Shown here: positions 43,605 to 52,773 of the stretch, in pieces | Numbering within the stretch: the first letter of the stretch is position 1 | Layout: each line of letters begins with the position of its first letter | DNA from: Paenibacillus bouchesdurhonensis | GTDB lineage: Bacteria; Bacillota; Bacilli; Paenibacillales; Paenibacillaceae | NCBI RefSeq assembly: GCF_900155685.1 | Contig: NZ_LT732548.1 | Location: 4,750,163-4,814,162 of the forward strand | Reading direction: 5' to 3' | DNA length: 64,000 nucleotides | Notes under the pieces: model-generated | What the model saw: the letters and a program-made list of their open reading frames with translations, nothing else | Database searches by the model: none | Told to the model about the DNA's origin: nothing | Made by a program: the position numbers and the translations under genes

Positions 43605-44360
43605 ATGAAAATAGAACTACGCAGGAACGAGGTGTACAAGCATCCAATGAGTACGAAGCTAAAATATCGGCATGAGCTCAAATTCATAATCAACCGGCAG
43701 CAATATTTCATCATACGGCAAAGATTAATCAATTTCATGGATTATGATCAGCATGCCGGAGCAAACGGCGAGTATCATATCCGCAGTCTTTATTTCGATG
43801 ACATCGATAATACGGCGCTGCACGAGAAGCTCGGAGGAATCCGCCAGCGCTGCAAATACCGCATTCGCATCTACAATGTGCAGGAGCACGTCATCCATTT
43901 TGAGAAAAAAATCAAGCTGAACGACTACATCGCCAAGGTAAAAGAGCCCATCACTCTGGACATGTATCGCTCCATTCTCGCTGGCGACTTCCAGGTTCTC
44001 AACGTACCGGAGAAACCGCTTCTGATGGAACTTCACCAGCAAATGAATCACCGTCTGCTCAGACCTAAAGTCATCGTGGATTATGTGCGTGAGCCATTGG
44101 TTTATCCAAGCGGCAACGTACGAATTACGTTTGACAAGGATTTAAGGACAGGGCTGCATCAGATGGACATTTTCGATCAGAATTTGAAGCCCATAGCTGC
44201 GATGGACGATAATTACATCATTTTAGAGGTCAAATACGACGAATTTATTCCTGAAACGATCCGTGCAGCTCTGCAGCTAGAAGGGCTCAACCGTCAATCC
44301 GCATCAAAATATGTGATCTGCCGCAAATTTCTAAAAGAAAATTCTTGGGAGGATTATTAA
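43605..44360 (+). CDS. VTC-domain protein (polyphosphate polymerase domain)
   Basis: 251 residues, or 237 if it starts at the ATG at 43647; neither ATG has a good ribosome site. It covers a whole VTC domain: KYRHELKFIINRQQYFIIRQ, HIRSLYFDDIDNTALHEKLG, RQRCKYRIRIYN, FEKKIKLNDYIAKVKEPITL, LLRPKVIVDYVREPLVYPSG, NVRITFDKDLRTG and IILEVKYDEFIPE. In yeast this fold builds polyphosphate from ATP inside a tunnel of basic residues, many of which are kept here. Bacterial members are little studied. It is the first gene of an operon with DUF4956 and CotH. Confidence 0.9.
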   Translation: MKIELRRNEVYKHPMSTKLKYRHELKFIINRQQYFIIRQRLINFMDYDQHAGANGEYHIRSLYFDDIDNTALHEKLGGIRQRCKYRIRIYNVQEHVIHFEKKIKLNDYIAKVKEPITLDMYRSILAGDFQVLNVPEKPLLMELHQQMNHRLLRPKVIVDYVREPLVYPSGNVRITFDKDLRTGLHQMDIFDQNLKPIAAMDDNYIILEVKYDEFIPETIRAALQLEGLNRQSASKYVICRKFLKENSWEDY

Positions 44361-44365
44361 TTATT

Positions 44366-45067
44366 ATGGAAACTACAACGAACACTTCATCGACCACGTT
44401 TAGCGATATTATTAAAAATTCGGTACTGAGCAATTTCACATCCGATATCAGCCTGTCCAAAATTCTCATTACGCTAGGCGTCGCTTTTATCATCGGCTTA
44501 TTTATTTTCATTCTGTATAAAAGGGTATTTAGCGGCGTGCTATATTCGAAAAGCTTCAACGTTTCATTAATCGGCATGACTTTAGTGACGGCCATGGTCA
44601 TTATCGCGATCAACTCCAACCTGATCCTATCGCTAGGGATGGTCGGCGCCCTTTCGATTGTTCGCTTCAGAACGCCAATTAAAGATCCAACGGATTTGAT
44701 CTTCCTGTTCTGGGCCGCCGCCGCCGGGATTGTTGCCGGAGCTGGCTTCTACACGCTAGCGGCCATCGGCTCGGTCATTATCGGATTGGTTCTGTTCCTG
44801 TTCATCAAAAACTCGACTTTGGAGACGCCTTATTTGCTCGTGATCAATTGCAGCGGCGATGAGAGTGAGCAAGCGATTCACCAGGCGATAACCGGACTTG
44901 TAAAACGTTATAATGTGAAGCAAAAAACAGTATCTCCCGGCAACATTGAGATGACCTTTGAAGTGCGGCTCCGTGACAACGAAAGCGTATTTGTCAACCG
45001 AATCTCCGAGCTGGACGGAGTAAGGAACGCGGTGCTGATCAGCTATAATGGGGACTATGTATCATGA
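44366..45067 (+). CDS. DUF4956 membrane protein
   Basis: 233 residues from the ATG at 44366 (GGGAGG lies 13 nt upstream). Several membrane helices near residues 37-140: LITLGVAFIIGLFIFILYKR, LIGMTLVTAMVIIAINSNLI, FWAAAAGIVAGAGFYTLAAI. The conserved GMVGALSIVRFRTPIKDPTD between helices is the DUF4956 hallmark and may bind a ligand. The last 90 residues form a soluble alpha/beta domain. It starts 5 nt after the VTC gene and overlaps cotH by 4 nt, so the three are translationally linked. Confidence 0.88.
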   Translation: METTTNTSSTTFSDIIKNSVLSNFTSDISLSKILITLGVAFIIGLFIFILYKRVFSGVLYSKSFNVSLIGMTLVTAMVIIAINSNLILSLGMVGALSIVRFRTPIKDPTDLIFLFWAAAAGIVAGAGFYTLAAIGSVIIGLVLFLFIKNSTLETPYLLVINCSGDESEQAIHQAITGLVKRYNVKQKTVSPGNIEMTFEVRLRDNESVFVNRISELDGVRNAVLISYNGDYVS

Positions 45068-47082
45068 GATCCCGCTTGAAGACTGCTCTGCGAAGTCTGG
45101 CTCTTGCGTTGCTATGCATGGGGCTCGCAGCGTGTTCCATTTCGAATGCTCCAGCATCTGAGTTTTCTTCCAGCAATAGCAGTACGACTTCCAACAGCGC
45201 TTATAATCGATCTTCAGGAACGGCCGCAGAACAGTTGCTAGACGAGGTTGTGTTTCCCAGAGACAAAGTCGTCGATGTGAAAATTACAATGGATGAGGAT
45301 GACTTCCAGGATATGCTGGACAATGCCAGCGCAGAAGAGTATAAGCCGGCATCGGTGAACTATAACGGGCAGAAAATCGACAATATCGGCATCCGTACTA
45401 AAGGGAATCTCACCTTGCGAAGCGTCGTGCAAATGGCTGACTCTGATCGATATAGCTTTAAGCTGTCTTTTAATGAGTATGTCAATCAGACCTTAGCCGG
45501 ACTCGAAAAAATCAATCTCAACAACAATTACAGCGACGCCTCGTATATGCGGGAATATCTCGCTTACGAGCTGGCGGAAACGATGGGTTTGCCAACGCCT
45601 AAATATTCGTTTGTCAATATATACATTAATGGCGAGCTGTGGGGATTCTACCTCGCGGTTGAGCAAATCGGCACCTCCTATCTGGAGCGGCATTTCGACA
45701 ATGCCTACGGGGCTTTATACAAAGGTGTCATGACAGGCAGCGGAAGTGATCTGCTCTGGCTGGACGATAATCCGGAATCATACACCGGTCTGGAGCTGAA
45801 GTCCAATTCCCATAACGGGAATGTGCTGATCGACATGCTGGACGAGTTGAACCACGGCAGCGACTATGAAAGTGTCCTCTTCGTCGAGGAAGCCTTAAAA
45901 TATATCGCCTTGAATGTCGTTACCAACAACACGGACAGCTATATTGGCGGCAACAAGCAAAACTATTATTTATACGAGGTAGACGGCATCTTCTCCATCC
46001 TGCCTTGGGATTACAATATGGCCTTCGGCGGATTAGGCGGCGGGATGGGCATAGGGCGAGGAGAGCCAGGACGTAATCAGCGGGCCGAAGATACGGAAAA
46101 CAGTGTACCGGCCGCCCCCGTGCCCGAAGCCCGGCAAGATACTCCAATAGGTGATGACACAAACCAGCGTGCAGCGGATGCGGCGCAAGGGCCGTCCGGC
46201 ACGTCGCTGTTGATCGATGAGCCTACCCAGGGCACGCTGGCAGAGCGGCCGCTCGTCGCTAAGCTCCTGGCCGTTGACGCGTATAAGGAGCGGTACCATA
46301 GCATTATTGAAGAGGCGATCGAAGGCTATTTGTCAGAGGATCGATTCTCCGCCCGGGTCGAACAACTGAACCAAATGATTGCTACGTATGTGGAGCAGGA
46401 TCCCACCGCATTTTATACGTACGAAGAGTATCAACAAGGCGTGACGCAATTAATGTCCTCCAATGCTAAGCAAGTCGACAACATTGCACAGCAATTGGCC
46501 GGAACGATCCCCTCCTCGGGTGACGGCTCAGGCAGTGGCGGCGGTATGGGTGGAGGGACGAGAGGCGGCATGGGTGGCAATATGGGCGCTAGATTCAACG
46601 CTGGTGCCGCTCCTGACACGCCGGCCAACATCAATGCGCCGACAGATGCTGCAGGTGAGCAGGGAGCAACTCCGACCGAGGCGAGGCAAGAAGCACCCGA
46701 CCAACAGGGGGCGATTCCAGCGCAGGCGGCGCAAGAAGCACCCGACCAACAGGGGGCGATTCCAGTGCAGGCGGCGCAAGAAGCACCCGACCAACAGGGG
46801 GCGATCCCAGCGCAGGCAGGGCAAGAAGCACCCGATCTGCAGGAGGGAGCTCCTGCCGGGGGCAATCAGCAATTCGTTCCCAACGGCCAAATGCCTCAAG
46901 GGGAGTTTCAAGGCGGAAGACGCGCTCCCGACGGGATGGGCTTCGGTGGCCCAGGCGGCTTCGGCCCCCAAAACTCGCAGCAGCAAGGCAGCAGCTCAGA
47001 AGCCATTACCGCAGGCATTTCACTGCTTGTTCTGCTCGCTGCCAGCGCATTCGTACTTTACTTTCGGCGAAAGCGGCTTTAG
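45064..47082 (+). CDS. CotH-kinase family surface lipoprotein
   Basis: 672 residues. Lipobox MGLAAC with the lipidated cysteine at residue 24. The CotH kinase domain covers about residues 60-480: RDKVVDVKITMDEDDFQDML, NIGIRTKGNLTLRSVVQMAD, LNNNYSDASYMREYLAYELA, VEQIGTSYLERHF and ILPWDYNMAFGG. Spore CotH is a Ser/Thr kinase on coat proteins. A Gly/Met-rich tract, four 15-residue repeats and a C-terminal membrane segment (ITAGISLLVLLAASAFVLYF) then RRKRL follow. It thus has a lipid anchor and a membrane anchor, which is odd. It is the last gene of the VTC operon. Confidence 0.9.
   Translation: MRSRLKTALRSLALALLCMGLAACSISNAPASEFSSSNSSTTSNSAYNRSSGTAAEQLLDEVVFPRDKVVDVKITMDEDDFQDMLDNASAEEYKPASVNYNGQKIDNIGIRTKGNLTLRSVVQMADSDRYSFKLSFNEYVNQTLAGLEKINLNNNYSDASYMREYLAYELAETMGLPTPKYSFVNIYINGELWGFYLAVEQIGTSYLERHFDNAYGALYKGVMTGSGSDLLWLDDNPESYTGLELKSNSHNGNVLIDMLDELNHGSDYESVLFVEEALKYIALNVVTNNTDSYIGGNKQNYYLYEVDGIFSILPWDYNMAFGGLGGGMGIGRGEPGRNQRAEDTENSVPAAPVPEARQDTPIGDDTNQRAADAAQGPSGTSLLIDEPTQGTLAERPLVAKLLAVDAYKERYHSIIEEAIEGYLSEDRFSARVEQLNQMIATYVEQDPTAFYTYEEYQQGVTQLMSSNAKQVDNIAQQLAGTIPSSGDGSGSGGGMGGGTRGGMGGNMGARFNAGAAPDTPANINAPTDAAGEQGATPTEARQEAPDQQGAIPAQAAQEAPDQQGAIPVQAAQEAPDQQGAIPAQAGQEAPDLQEGAPAGGNQQFVPNGQMPQGEFQGGRRAPDGMGFGGPGGFGPQNSQQQGSSSEAITAGISLLVLLAASAFVLYFRRKRL
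46684..46863 (+). repeat. 45-bp tandem repeat inside the CotH gene (four units)
   Basis: Units begin at 46684, 46729, 46774 and 46819. The first three encode (R/A)QEAPDQQGAIP(A/V)QA and are nearly identical in DNA; the last, GQEAPDLQEGAPAGG, has diverged. Such repeats vary in number between strains. They extend a Pro/Gln-rich spacer. Confidence 0.9.
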
Positions 47083-47128
47083 CACACAAGCAGCGCCCGT
47101 TTCCACTAAATAACAACGTACTATACGC

Positions 47129-47171
47129 AAGAATGCCCTGGCATCCAGAGATGCTTGGGCATTCTTTTTTT
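47129..47171 (+). terminator. Terminator after the VTC-DUF4956-CotH operon
   Basis: Arms AAGAATGCCC / GGGCATTCTT with inner GCATC / GATGC, then seven T in total. Confidence 0.88.
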
Positions 47172-47227
47172 AACTTCGCACAGTTTCAATCTCCTTAGGC
47201 AAGCTAAAGCCTAGATGCTCAGATAGT

Positions 47228-50200
47228 TTAGGCAGCTGCTGCTGATAGCGGAGCCCCTGATACGATTTGTCCATTCCCGTTGTACGTCCACGTTCCAGCA
47301 TTAAATAAATAGTTTTTCATGTTGTTGCTGTCCCAATTTCCATTCCCATCCGTGAAGCACGCCTCAAGACGGGATGCGGTGCCGATATCCACCGTATATT
47401 TGCTGTATCCCGGTATTTCCGCTGCTTCCATCGCCGCTCCCGGAACTGCTGTCCATGTCCCCCCTTCTGGACGATAATGAATGTACGGATTGCCGAATCC
47501 GTGTTTGTAGTACACAGTCACTTTATTCGCTGCATCCGGGGCAGGAGCGCCCTCCTGAATTTTTCCATTCCCCAAATATGTCCAAGTTCCCGTATTGAAA
47601 AAATAGTTCTGTCCATTGTTGCTATCCCAATTCCCTTTCCCATCCGTAAAGCATGCCTCAAGACGGGAAGCAGTTCCGATATCTACTGTATACTTGCTGT
47701 ATCCCGGCACTTCTGATGCTTCCATCGCAAACCCTGGAACCGCCGTCCACGTTCCGCCCTCAGGACGATAGTGAATATGCGGCGCGGCAAAGCCTTGTTT
47801 GTAATAGACAGTCACCTTATTGCCGCCTGTTCCTGCTACCTCCGTAGTTATTTCCAGCGCCTCACTAGCCGGAGACACATTGCCTGCAGCGTCGCGGGCT
47901 TTGATCGTATACGTGTAGCTCGTTTCCGGAGCGAGATTTTTGTCGGTATACGTTGTCTTTGCCCCGCTTCCTACCTTCTCAGTTCCGCGGTAAACGTCAT
48001 AACCGGCAACGCCAACATTATCGGTAGCCGCTTCCCAGGCAAGCGTCACAGTAGTATCCGTAACGGCAGTGGAATGAAGCTGTGTTGGAGCAGTTGGCGC
48101 CTCAGTATCCCCAGGCCCGTCAGGATTGGATTCATGCCATTGTACACCGTCATACCATCCATCCGATGTTCGTACTAATCCCGCCTGATTTTGCCCCGGA
48201 CTCTGTCTGCCCGAGTTATCTTTGAATATTACAGTCGCACTGTCCACACCTTCGATTTTGTATGAAAACCATTCCCCCGAAGCTCTCGCCATCGCTGGTG
48301 CCGTGGCCCAGGTCGGTTCGGTTACCTTAGGTGAAGTTTCATAATAGTAAAGGTGGGGCGATCCCCAATTTTCCGGCTTTTTGAAATAAATCGTCAAGCC
48401 TGCATCTGGATCCTTCTTCGTATATTGATATTGCTGTACGGAAGCGCCTTCTTCATTCACCGCATATAGCCGTAATGTAGCGGAATCGTCAAACTCCATG
48501 CCAGCACCAATCGTAATTTCCGTACCTTCTGCGTAAGGTATGCCCTCAGACGGATCGCTGCCGTCCAATGTATACTTTCCACCCTCCGCTTTTGTTACGT
48601 GAAGTGTAATAGTCAGGGTATCCGTCTTGAAATTACCTCCCGCTGGCGATGCCGACACAGCTGGCAAAGCCGACTCTGCCGTCTGCTCGATCAGGATCAA
48701 ACCGTTAGCGTGCGCTGTAAACGTGGCAAATCCGCCTGACACAACTGTTTCATTTCCGGTATAAGCATCGCGTACCGTACTGCCGTCTGAAAACGCCGAC
48801 GATACATTGACCTTCGTCGTACCTGAAGCACCCATCACGACAACTACTCGATCCTCAATGCCGTCCTCCGAATATGTCCGTTTAAATGTATAAGGGGCAT
48901 CCGCAATTTTTGCGTGGCTGCCTGCCCCAACCGAAAGGTGATTATTGCGGAATTGGCCGACCTTCTGCCAGTGCGACAGCACATCCTGATTTAAGCCATT
49001 CCAATTCATCGAAGAACGAGTCCCCTGCTGCGGATCCGAGCCCGTCTCTCCAAAGGCTCTGGCCGCCTCATCCCCATAGAACGTTTGCACTCCGCCCGGC
49101 AATAACAACAGGGCGCTTCCCGCCTGGATCAACCTGCTGCGATCGTATAAGCGAGTATCATGCGATGAAATATAGCTCAGCACATTGAAGCTTGGATCAC
49201 TGTTAATTCTCGAAGCATAATCGGCATATGTGCCTTCCAAGGCATTGAGATTGCTGTCCTGAAAGCTAAAATTGATCACTGAATCAAAGCCGTAATTGAA
49301 ATACTCGCTTTTACCGACGCCGTGTCCCCAAACCTCTCCGGTCATCCAAAAATCGTCGTTCCAATCGGCTCCAGGCTTGTTCGGATTGTTCTGCCTCCAC
49401 TTCTGTAGCGCTGCGCTGCTCTCGTTCTTAAGCTGCTTCCAGCGGTTCAGCTCCACATGCTTGGCCGTATCTGCTCGGAAGCCGTCGATCCCGAACTCCT
49501 CAACCCAGGCGGCTAACATTTTCACGATATGATCGGCCGGAGCTATACCAAGATCTTTACGCAGGCTGGATGCTGCTGGAACGATCCAAGCGTCATGCCC
49601 GGCTGTTTCGGCAGCCCATTTATTCTTCAGAATAGGAGCAAGACCTACGCTGCTTGTTACATTCGTCCTGAAATCAGGCAGGTTGCCTACGCACTGAGTC
49701 AAATCGCTGTTGCCGCAATTTTCATACCCGCCGATTCCTGCTCGAATCCATTCACCCCACCAGCTCGACCAAGCGGATGAGTTATTGTAGTCGATCAAGT
49801 CATGGAAGCTATGCCAGGTTTGACCGCTGCTTGGCGTCCAGCCGGCACCGATGCCGTTTCTTGCTCCGAAGCCGTATTCCTCCATATCCTGCAGTGTGGA
49901 ATACCCCGGATGGTTTAGAACGACGTCCAGCACAACGCGAATGTCCTGAGAATGCGCCAAATCCACAAACTCCTGCATATCGCTGACCGTCCCCATATTG
50001 CGATCCATCATCGTAAAATCCATCGCATAGTATCCGTGGTAGCCGTAATGGGCAAAGTCTCCGCCGTTGCCACCGCCGACCCAGCCGTGCATCTGCTCAT
50101 ACGGAGCAGAGATCCAGATTACATTCGTGCCTAAATCGGTAAAATAACCCTCCCGGAGCTTCTGCGTCAGGCCCTTTAAATCTCCGCCGTGAAACGTTCC

Positions 50201-52414
50201 GATATTCTTCCCGGTAGCATCTCTCTGTGGGCGCCCGTAGGAGTTGTTATTACTTGGATCACCATCCTTAAAACGATCCGTCAATACGAAGTAAACGTTT
50301 GCATTATTCCAGCTAAAAATCCCTCTCTGCGATTCCGTTCCGCTCGCCGGAACGGCAGCGCTTACGGACGCGGCTTCTGCCGCTGCAGCAATCAACGGGC
50401 TTACCGGACTTCCTATCATGGCTGCAGTGCTCCCGGCAAGGCCAGAGGACGCATTATCTAAGGTGGCCATTCCTTTCGATTTTGTATTTGCAACAGCAAT
50501 CGGGCTGCTATTATGCCATCCCCCGTCATACCAGCCTTCGGCACTCCGGAAGAAGCCCGGCTGATTCTGTAACGGATTCTGCTTCCCGCTGCTGTCGCGG
50601 AAAATAACGTACGCGCTGCTCGCGCCCTCAATCGTGTAAGAGTACCATTCTCCTTGCTCATGTATCATGGCTGGAGAAGATGCCCAGACCGGCTCTGTCA
50701 CTGCAGGTGAAGTGCCGTAATAATACAACTGGGGGGCTCCCCAATCCGCCGGTTTCTTAAAGTGGACGGTCAGACCAGCCACCGGTTGGGGGTTCGGGAT
50801 GCTTGTCCCCTGCTTTACCCAGACCGATACTGAGCCGCCGTTCACCTTGAAATCCCCGTAACCCAATGAGTTAATTTGAACGGTATCCGTACGGTTGCCT
50901 GTAATGTCGTACCAAATCTCGCCGGCATGCTGCGAGCCGACGTACATCGTCTTCGTGCCGCCCGCGCCGTCCGTAATCAATGCGGCCAGACCGGAATTCG
51001 GTTTAGCTGCCACGCCTTCTCTCGTCCAACCGATAATATCCTGATGATTGATATAATCATGCTGCACCCCATAGGCATAATCCTTTCGCGCTTTAAGCAA
51101 TGGATCCAGCTTATCTTTCATCGCCGGGATGTTATTATTTGGGATACCGTAATAATCGCCATAGAACACCATCGGATAACCTTGCTCACGCGTTAAAATA
51201 TACGCATAGGCCAGCGGCTTGAACCAATCTGGAATCCAAGATTCCAGCGATTGGCCCGGCTGTGTATCATGGTTATCCACGAACGTTACCGCTTTGAGTG
51301 GATCCGCATTGACAAGCGTACCCTGAGCAATGTTCTGCATATCGAAATTCCCGTTGCTTGAGGAAGCCGTCTGAAATTTATAATGCAGCGGGACATCGAA
51401 CAAGGACATATTGCCGCCTACCTTGTTCAAATAATTTTGCAGCCTGCCAAGATCTCCGCTCCAGAATTCCCCGACCGTGAACATTTCTTTGCCTGTGCTG
51501 GAGCGCACGTGAGTTACGAAATCCTTCATGAAACCATATTTAATATGCTTAATCGCATCGAGCCGGAATCCGTCGAGATTCAGCGTATTGGCATACCATA
51601 CGCCCCAATTCTTGATCTCGTTCACAACATCCGGGTGATCGAAGTCGATATCCTCGCCCATTAAATAATCATAATTGCCGTTCTCCGTATCGACTTCCCA
51701 GTCCCAGTCCTTGCCGGATAATTTGTAGACCGCTTCCTTCTTGTTGTTCTCATTCCAGTTCACTCCGTCAAAATGCGGCCATCTCCATTTGAAGGCGGAA
51801 TACTGATTGCCTCGCCCCGGGAAATCATATTTCGTCCAGGCTTTAATGCTGTAGCTGCCCGAGGTTTCCTGGTTGCGGTTATTACCGGCAACCTCCACCG
51901 CATTGCCATCCTCCGTGCCGTCCCCGCCCATTTTATGGTTGACTACAACGTCGCCATATACCAGGATATTATTGTTATGAAGCGCAGCTATCGCCTGCTC
52001 CAGCTGGCTCTTCGTGCCATACTTCGTGCGAACCGTACCCTTCTGATTAAATTCGCCCAAGTCATACAAGTCATACACACCGTAGCCGACATCATTAATC
52101 CCCGCATGCCCCTTATAAGCTGGTGGCAGCCACACCGCCGTAATGCCGATGTCCTTCAAATGCGCTGCATCCGCCTTAAGATTATTCCAGTGGCTTCCAT
52201 TGCTCGGTAAATACCATTCAAAGTACTGCATCATTGTTCCGTTAAACGGCTCCGCTGTCGCCGGCTGTACGATCGCATCCGAGGCAACCTGGATCGCCGG
52301 CATTTCCTCAGCATAGAGCTCATCTAAAGCGACCCATGGATTTATAAAGACCGATGTGGCAACAAAAATTAAACTTAACCATAAAGCTATAAATTTCCGA
52401 ATCTGCTTAGACAC
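47228..52414 (-). CDS. Secreted two-catalytic-domain alpha-amylase with starch-binding modules
   Basis: About 1,728 residues from the GTG at 52414 (AGGAGG seven bases upstream); the frame runs open further into the leader. A signal peptide (FIALWLSLIFVATSVFINPW) comes first. Domain 1 (about 55-540) is a liquefying GH13_5 amylase with D286, E316 and D383. A CBM26-like module follows (about 545-640). Domain 2 (about 700-1245) is a GH13_19/MalS-like amylase with D982, E1027 and D1086. Then come a chitobiase-C-like domain, a second CBM26-like module, a fibronectin III domain and two CBM25 modules that are about 80% alike. It digests starch outside the cell. No surface anchor is seen. Confidence 0.92.
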   Translation of the reverse strand: MSKQIRKFIALWLSLIFVATSVFINPWVALDELYAEEMPAIQVASDAIVQPATAEPFNGTMMQYFEWYLPSNGSHWNNLKADAAHLKDIGITAVWLPPAYKGHAGINDVGYGVYDLYDLGEFNQKGTVRTKYGTKSQLEQAIAALHNNNILVYGDVVVNHKMGGDGTEDGNAVEVAGNNRNQETSGSYSIKAWTKYDFPGRGNQYSAFKWRWPHFDGVNWNENNKKEAVYKLSGKDWDWEVDTENGNYDYLMGEDIDFDHPDVVNEIKNWGVWYANTLNLDGFRLDAIKHIKYGFMKDFVTHVRSSTGKEMFTVGEFWSGDLGRLQNYLNKVGGNMSLFDVPLHYKFQTASSSNGNFDMQNIAQGTLVNADPLKAVTFVDNHDTQPGQSLESWIPDWFKPLAYAYILTREQGYPMVFYGDYYGIPNNNIPAMKDKLDPLLKARKDYAYGVQHDYINHQDIIGWTREGVAAKPNSGLAALITDGAGGTKTMYVGSQHAGEIWYDITGNRTDTVQINSLGYGDFKVNGGSVSVWVKQGTSIPNPQPVAGLTVHFKKPADWGAPQLYYYGTSPAVTEPVWASSPAMIHEQGEWYSYTIEGASSAYVIFRDSSGKQNPLQNQPGFFRSAEGWYDGGWHNSSPIAVANTKSKGMATLDNASSGLAGSTAAMIGSPVSPLIAAAAEAASVSAAVPASGTESQRGIFSWNNANVYFVLTDRFKDGDPSNNNSYGRPQRDATGKNIGTFHGGDLKGLTQKLREGYFTDLGTNVIWISAPYEQMHGWVGGGNGGDFAHYGYHGYYAMDFTMMDRNMGTVSDMQEFVDLAHSQDIRVVLDVVLNHPGYSTLQDMEEYGFGARNGIGAGWTPSSGQTWHSFHDLIDYNNSSAWSSWWGEWIRAGIGGYENCGNSDLTQCVGNLPDFRTNVTSSVGLAPILKNKWAAETAGHDAWIVPAASSLRKDLGIAPADHIVKMLAAWVEEFGIDGFRADTAKHVELNRWKQLKNESSAALQKWRQNNPNKPGADWNDDFWMTGEVWGHGVGKSEYFNYGFDSVINFSFQDSNLNALEGTYADYASRINSDPSFNVLSYISSHDTRLYDRSRLIQAGSALLLLPGGVQTFYGDEAARAFGETGSDPQQGTRSSMNWNGLNQDVLSHWQKVGQFRNNHLSVGAGSHAKIADAPYTFKRTYSEDGIEDRVVVVMGASGTTKVNVSSAFSDGSTVRDAYTGNETVVSGGFATFTAHANGLILIEQTAESALPAVSASPAGGNFKTDTLTITLHVTKAEGGKYTLDGSDPSEGIPYAEGTEITIGAGMEFDDSATLRLYAVNEEGASVQQYQYTKKDPDAGLTIYFKKPENWGSPHLYYYETSPKVTEPTWATAPAMARASGEWFSYKIEGVDSATVIFKDNSGRQSPGQNQAGLVRTSDGWYDGVQWHESNPDGPGDTEAPTAPTQLHSTAVTDTTVTLAWEAATDNVGVAGYDVYRGTEKVGSGAKTTYTDKNLAPETSYTYTIKARDAAGNVSPASEALEITTEVAGTGGNKVTVYYKQGFAAPHIHYRPEGGTWTAVPGFAMEASEVPGYSKYTVDIGTASRLEACFTDGKGNWDSNNGQNYFFNTGTWTYLGNGKIQEGAPAPDAANKVTVYYKHGFGNPYIHYRPEGGTWTAVPGAAMEAAEIPGYSKYTVDIGTASRLEACFTDGNGNWDSNNMKNYLFNAGTWTYNGNGQIVSGAPLSAAAA

Positions 52415-52450
52415 CACTTCTCCTCCTCTTTCATTCATTATTTTCCTCAA

Positions 52451-52604
52451 TGCAAAGGTTTGCATAAAAGGCAAAAGTCTAACCCTTAGCTGATAAGCAT
52501 CTACGCTCACCCTGTGCAAACGTTTGAGTTTTAGTCCAAAACGTTTCCTCCTCTCCTTAAAAACGATCAACTTCCCAATAAAAAGCGTAATGTAGGCGCT
52601 TTCA
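52451..52604 (-). promoter_or_regulatory. Cluster of LacI/CcpA-type operators in the amylase leader
   Basis: Four palindromic sites: TGCAAAGGTTTGCA (52451-52464), CAAACGTTTG (52517-52526), AAACGTTT (52539-52546) and, on the minus strand, TGAAAGCGCCTACA (52604-52591), which differs from the cre consensus at one base. A TTGTCA near 52606-52611 could be a -35, but the -10 is unclear. LacI-family control (CcpA and a maltose regulator) is expected for an amylase. Confidence 0.5.
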
Positions 52605-52773
52605 CATTGACAAATACTATTTCTTCTTATTTTTGGTAGTTGTTGTGTTGGATTTTACCAGATAAGCCGCTAACTATACAAGCCTTTTTAATAAAAAATT
52701 TTTTTTAAAAAAAACGGCTCAAAACCACGGTGCTTGATCAGAAGAGTAAATGCGAGTGCGTAAATGCGGGCGA

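Noticed and set aside
46431..46986. Antisense ORFs across the CotH repeat region, rich in Cys and Pro
   Set aside because: Produced by translating the GC-rich repeats on the wrong strand; the sense frame is supported by the kinase domain.
52415..52570. N-terminal extension of the amylase frame up to 52570
   Set aside because: The signal peptide and strong ribosome site fix the start at the GTG at 52414; the extension covers operator-like sites and reads as leader DNA.
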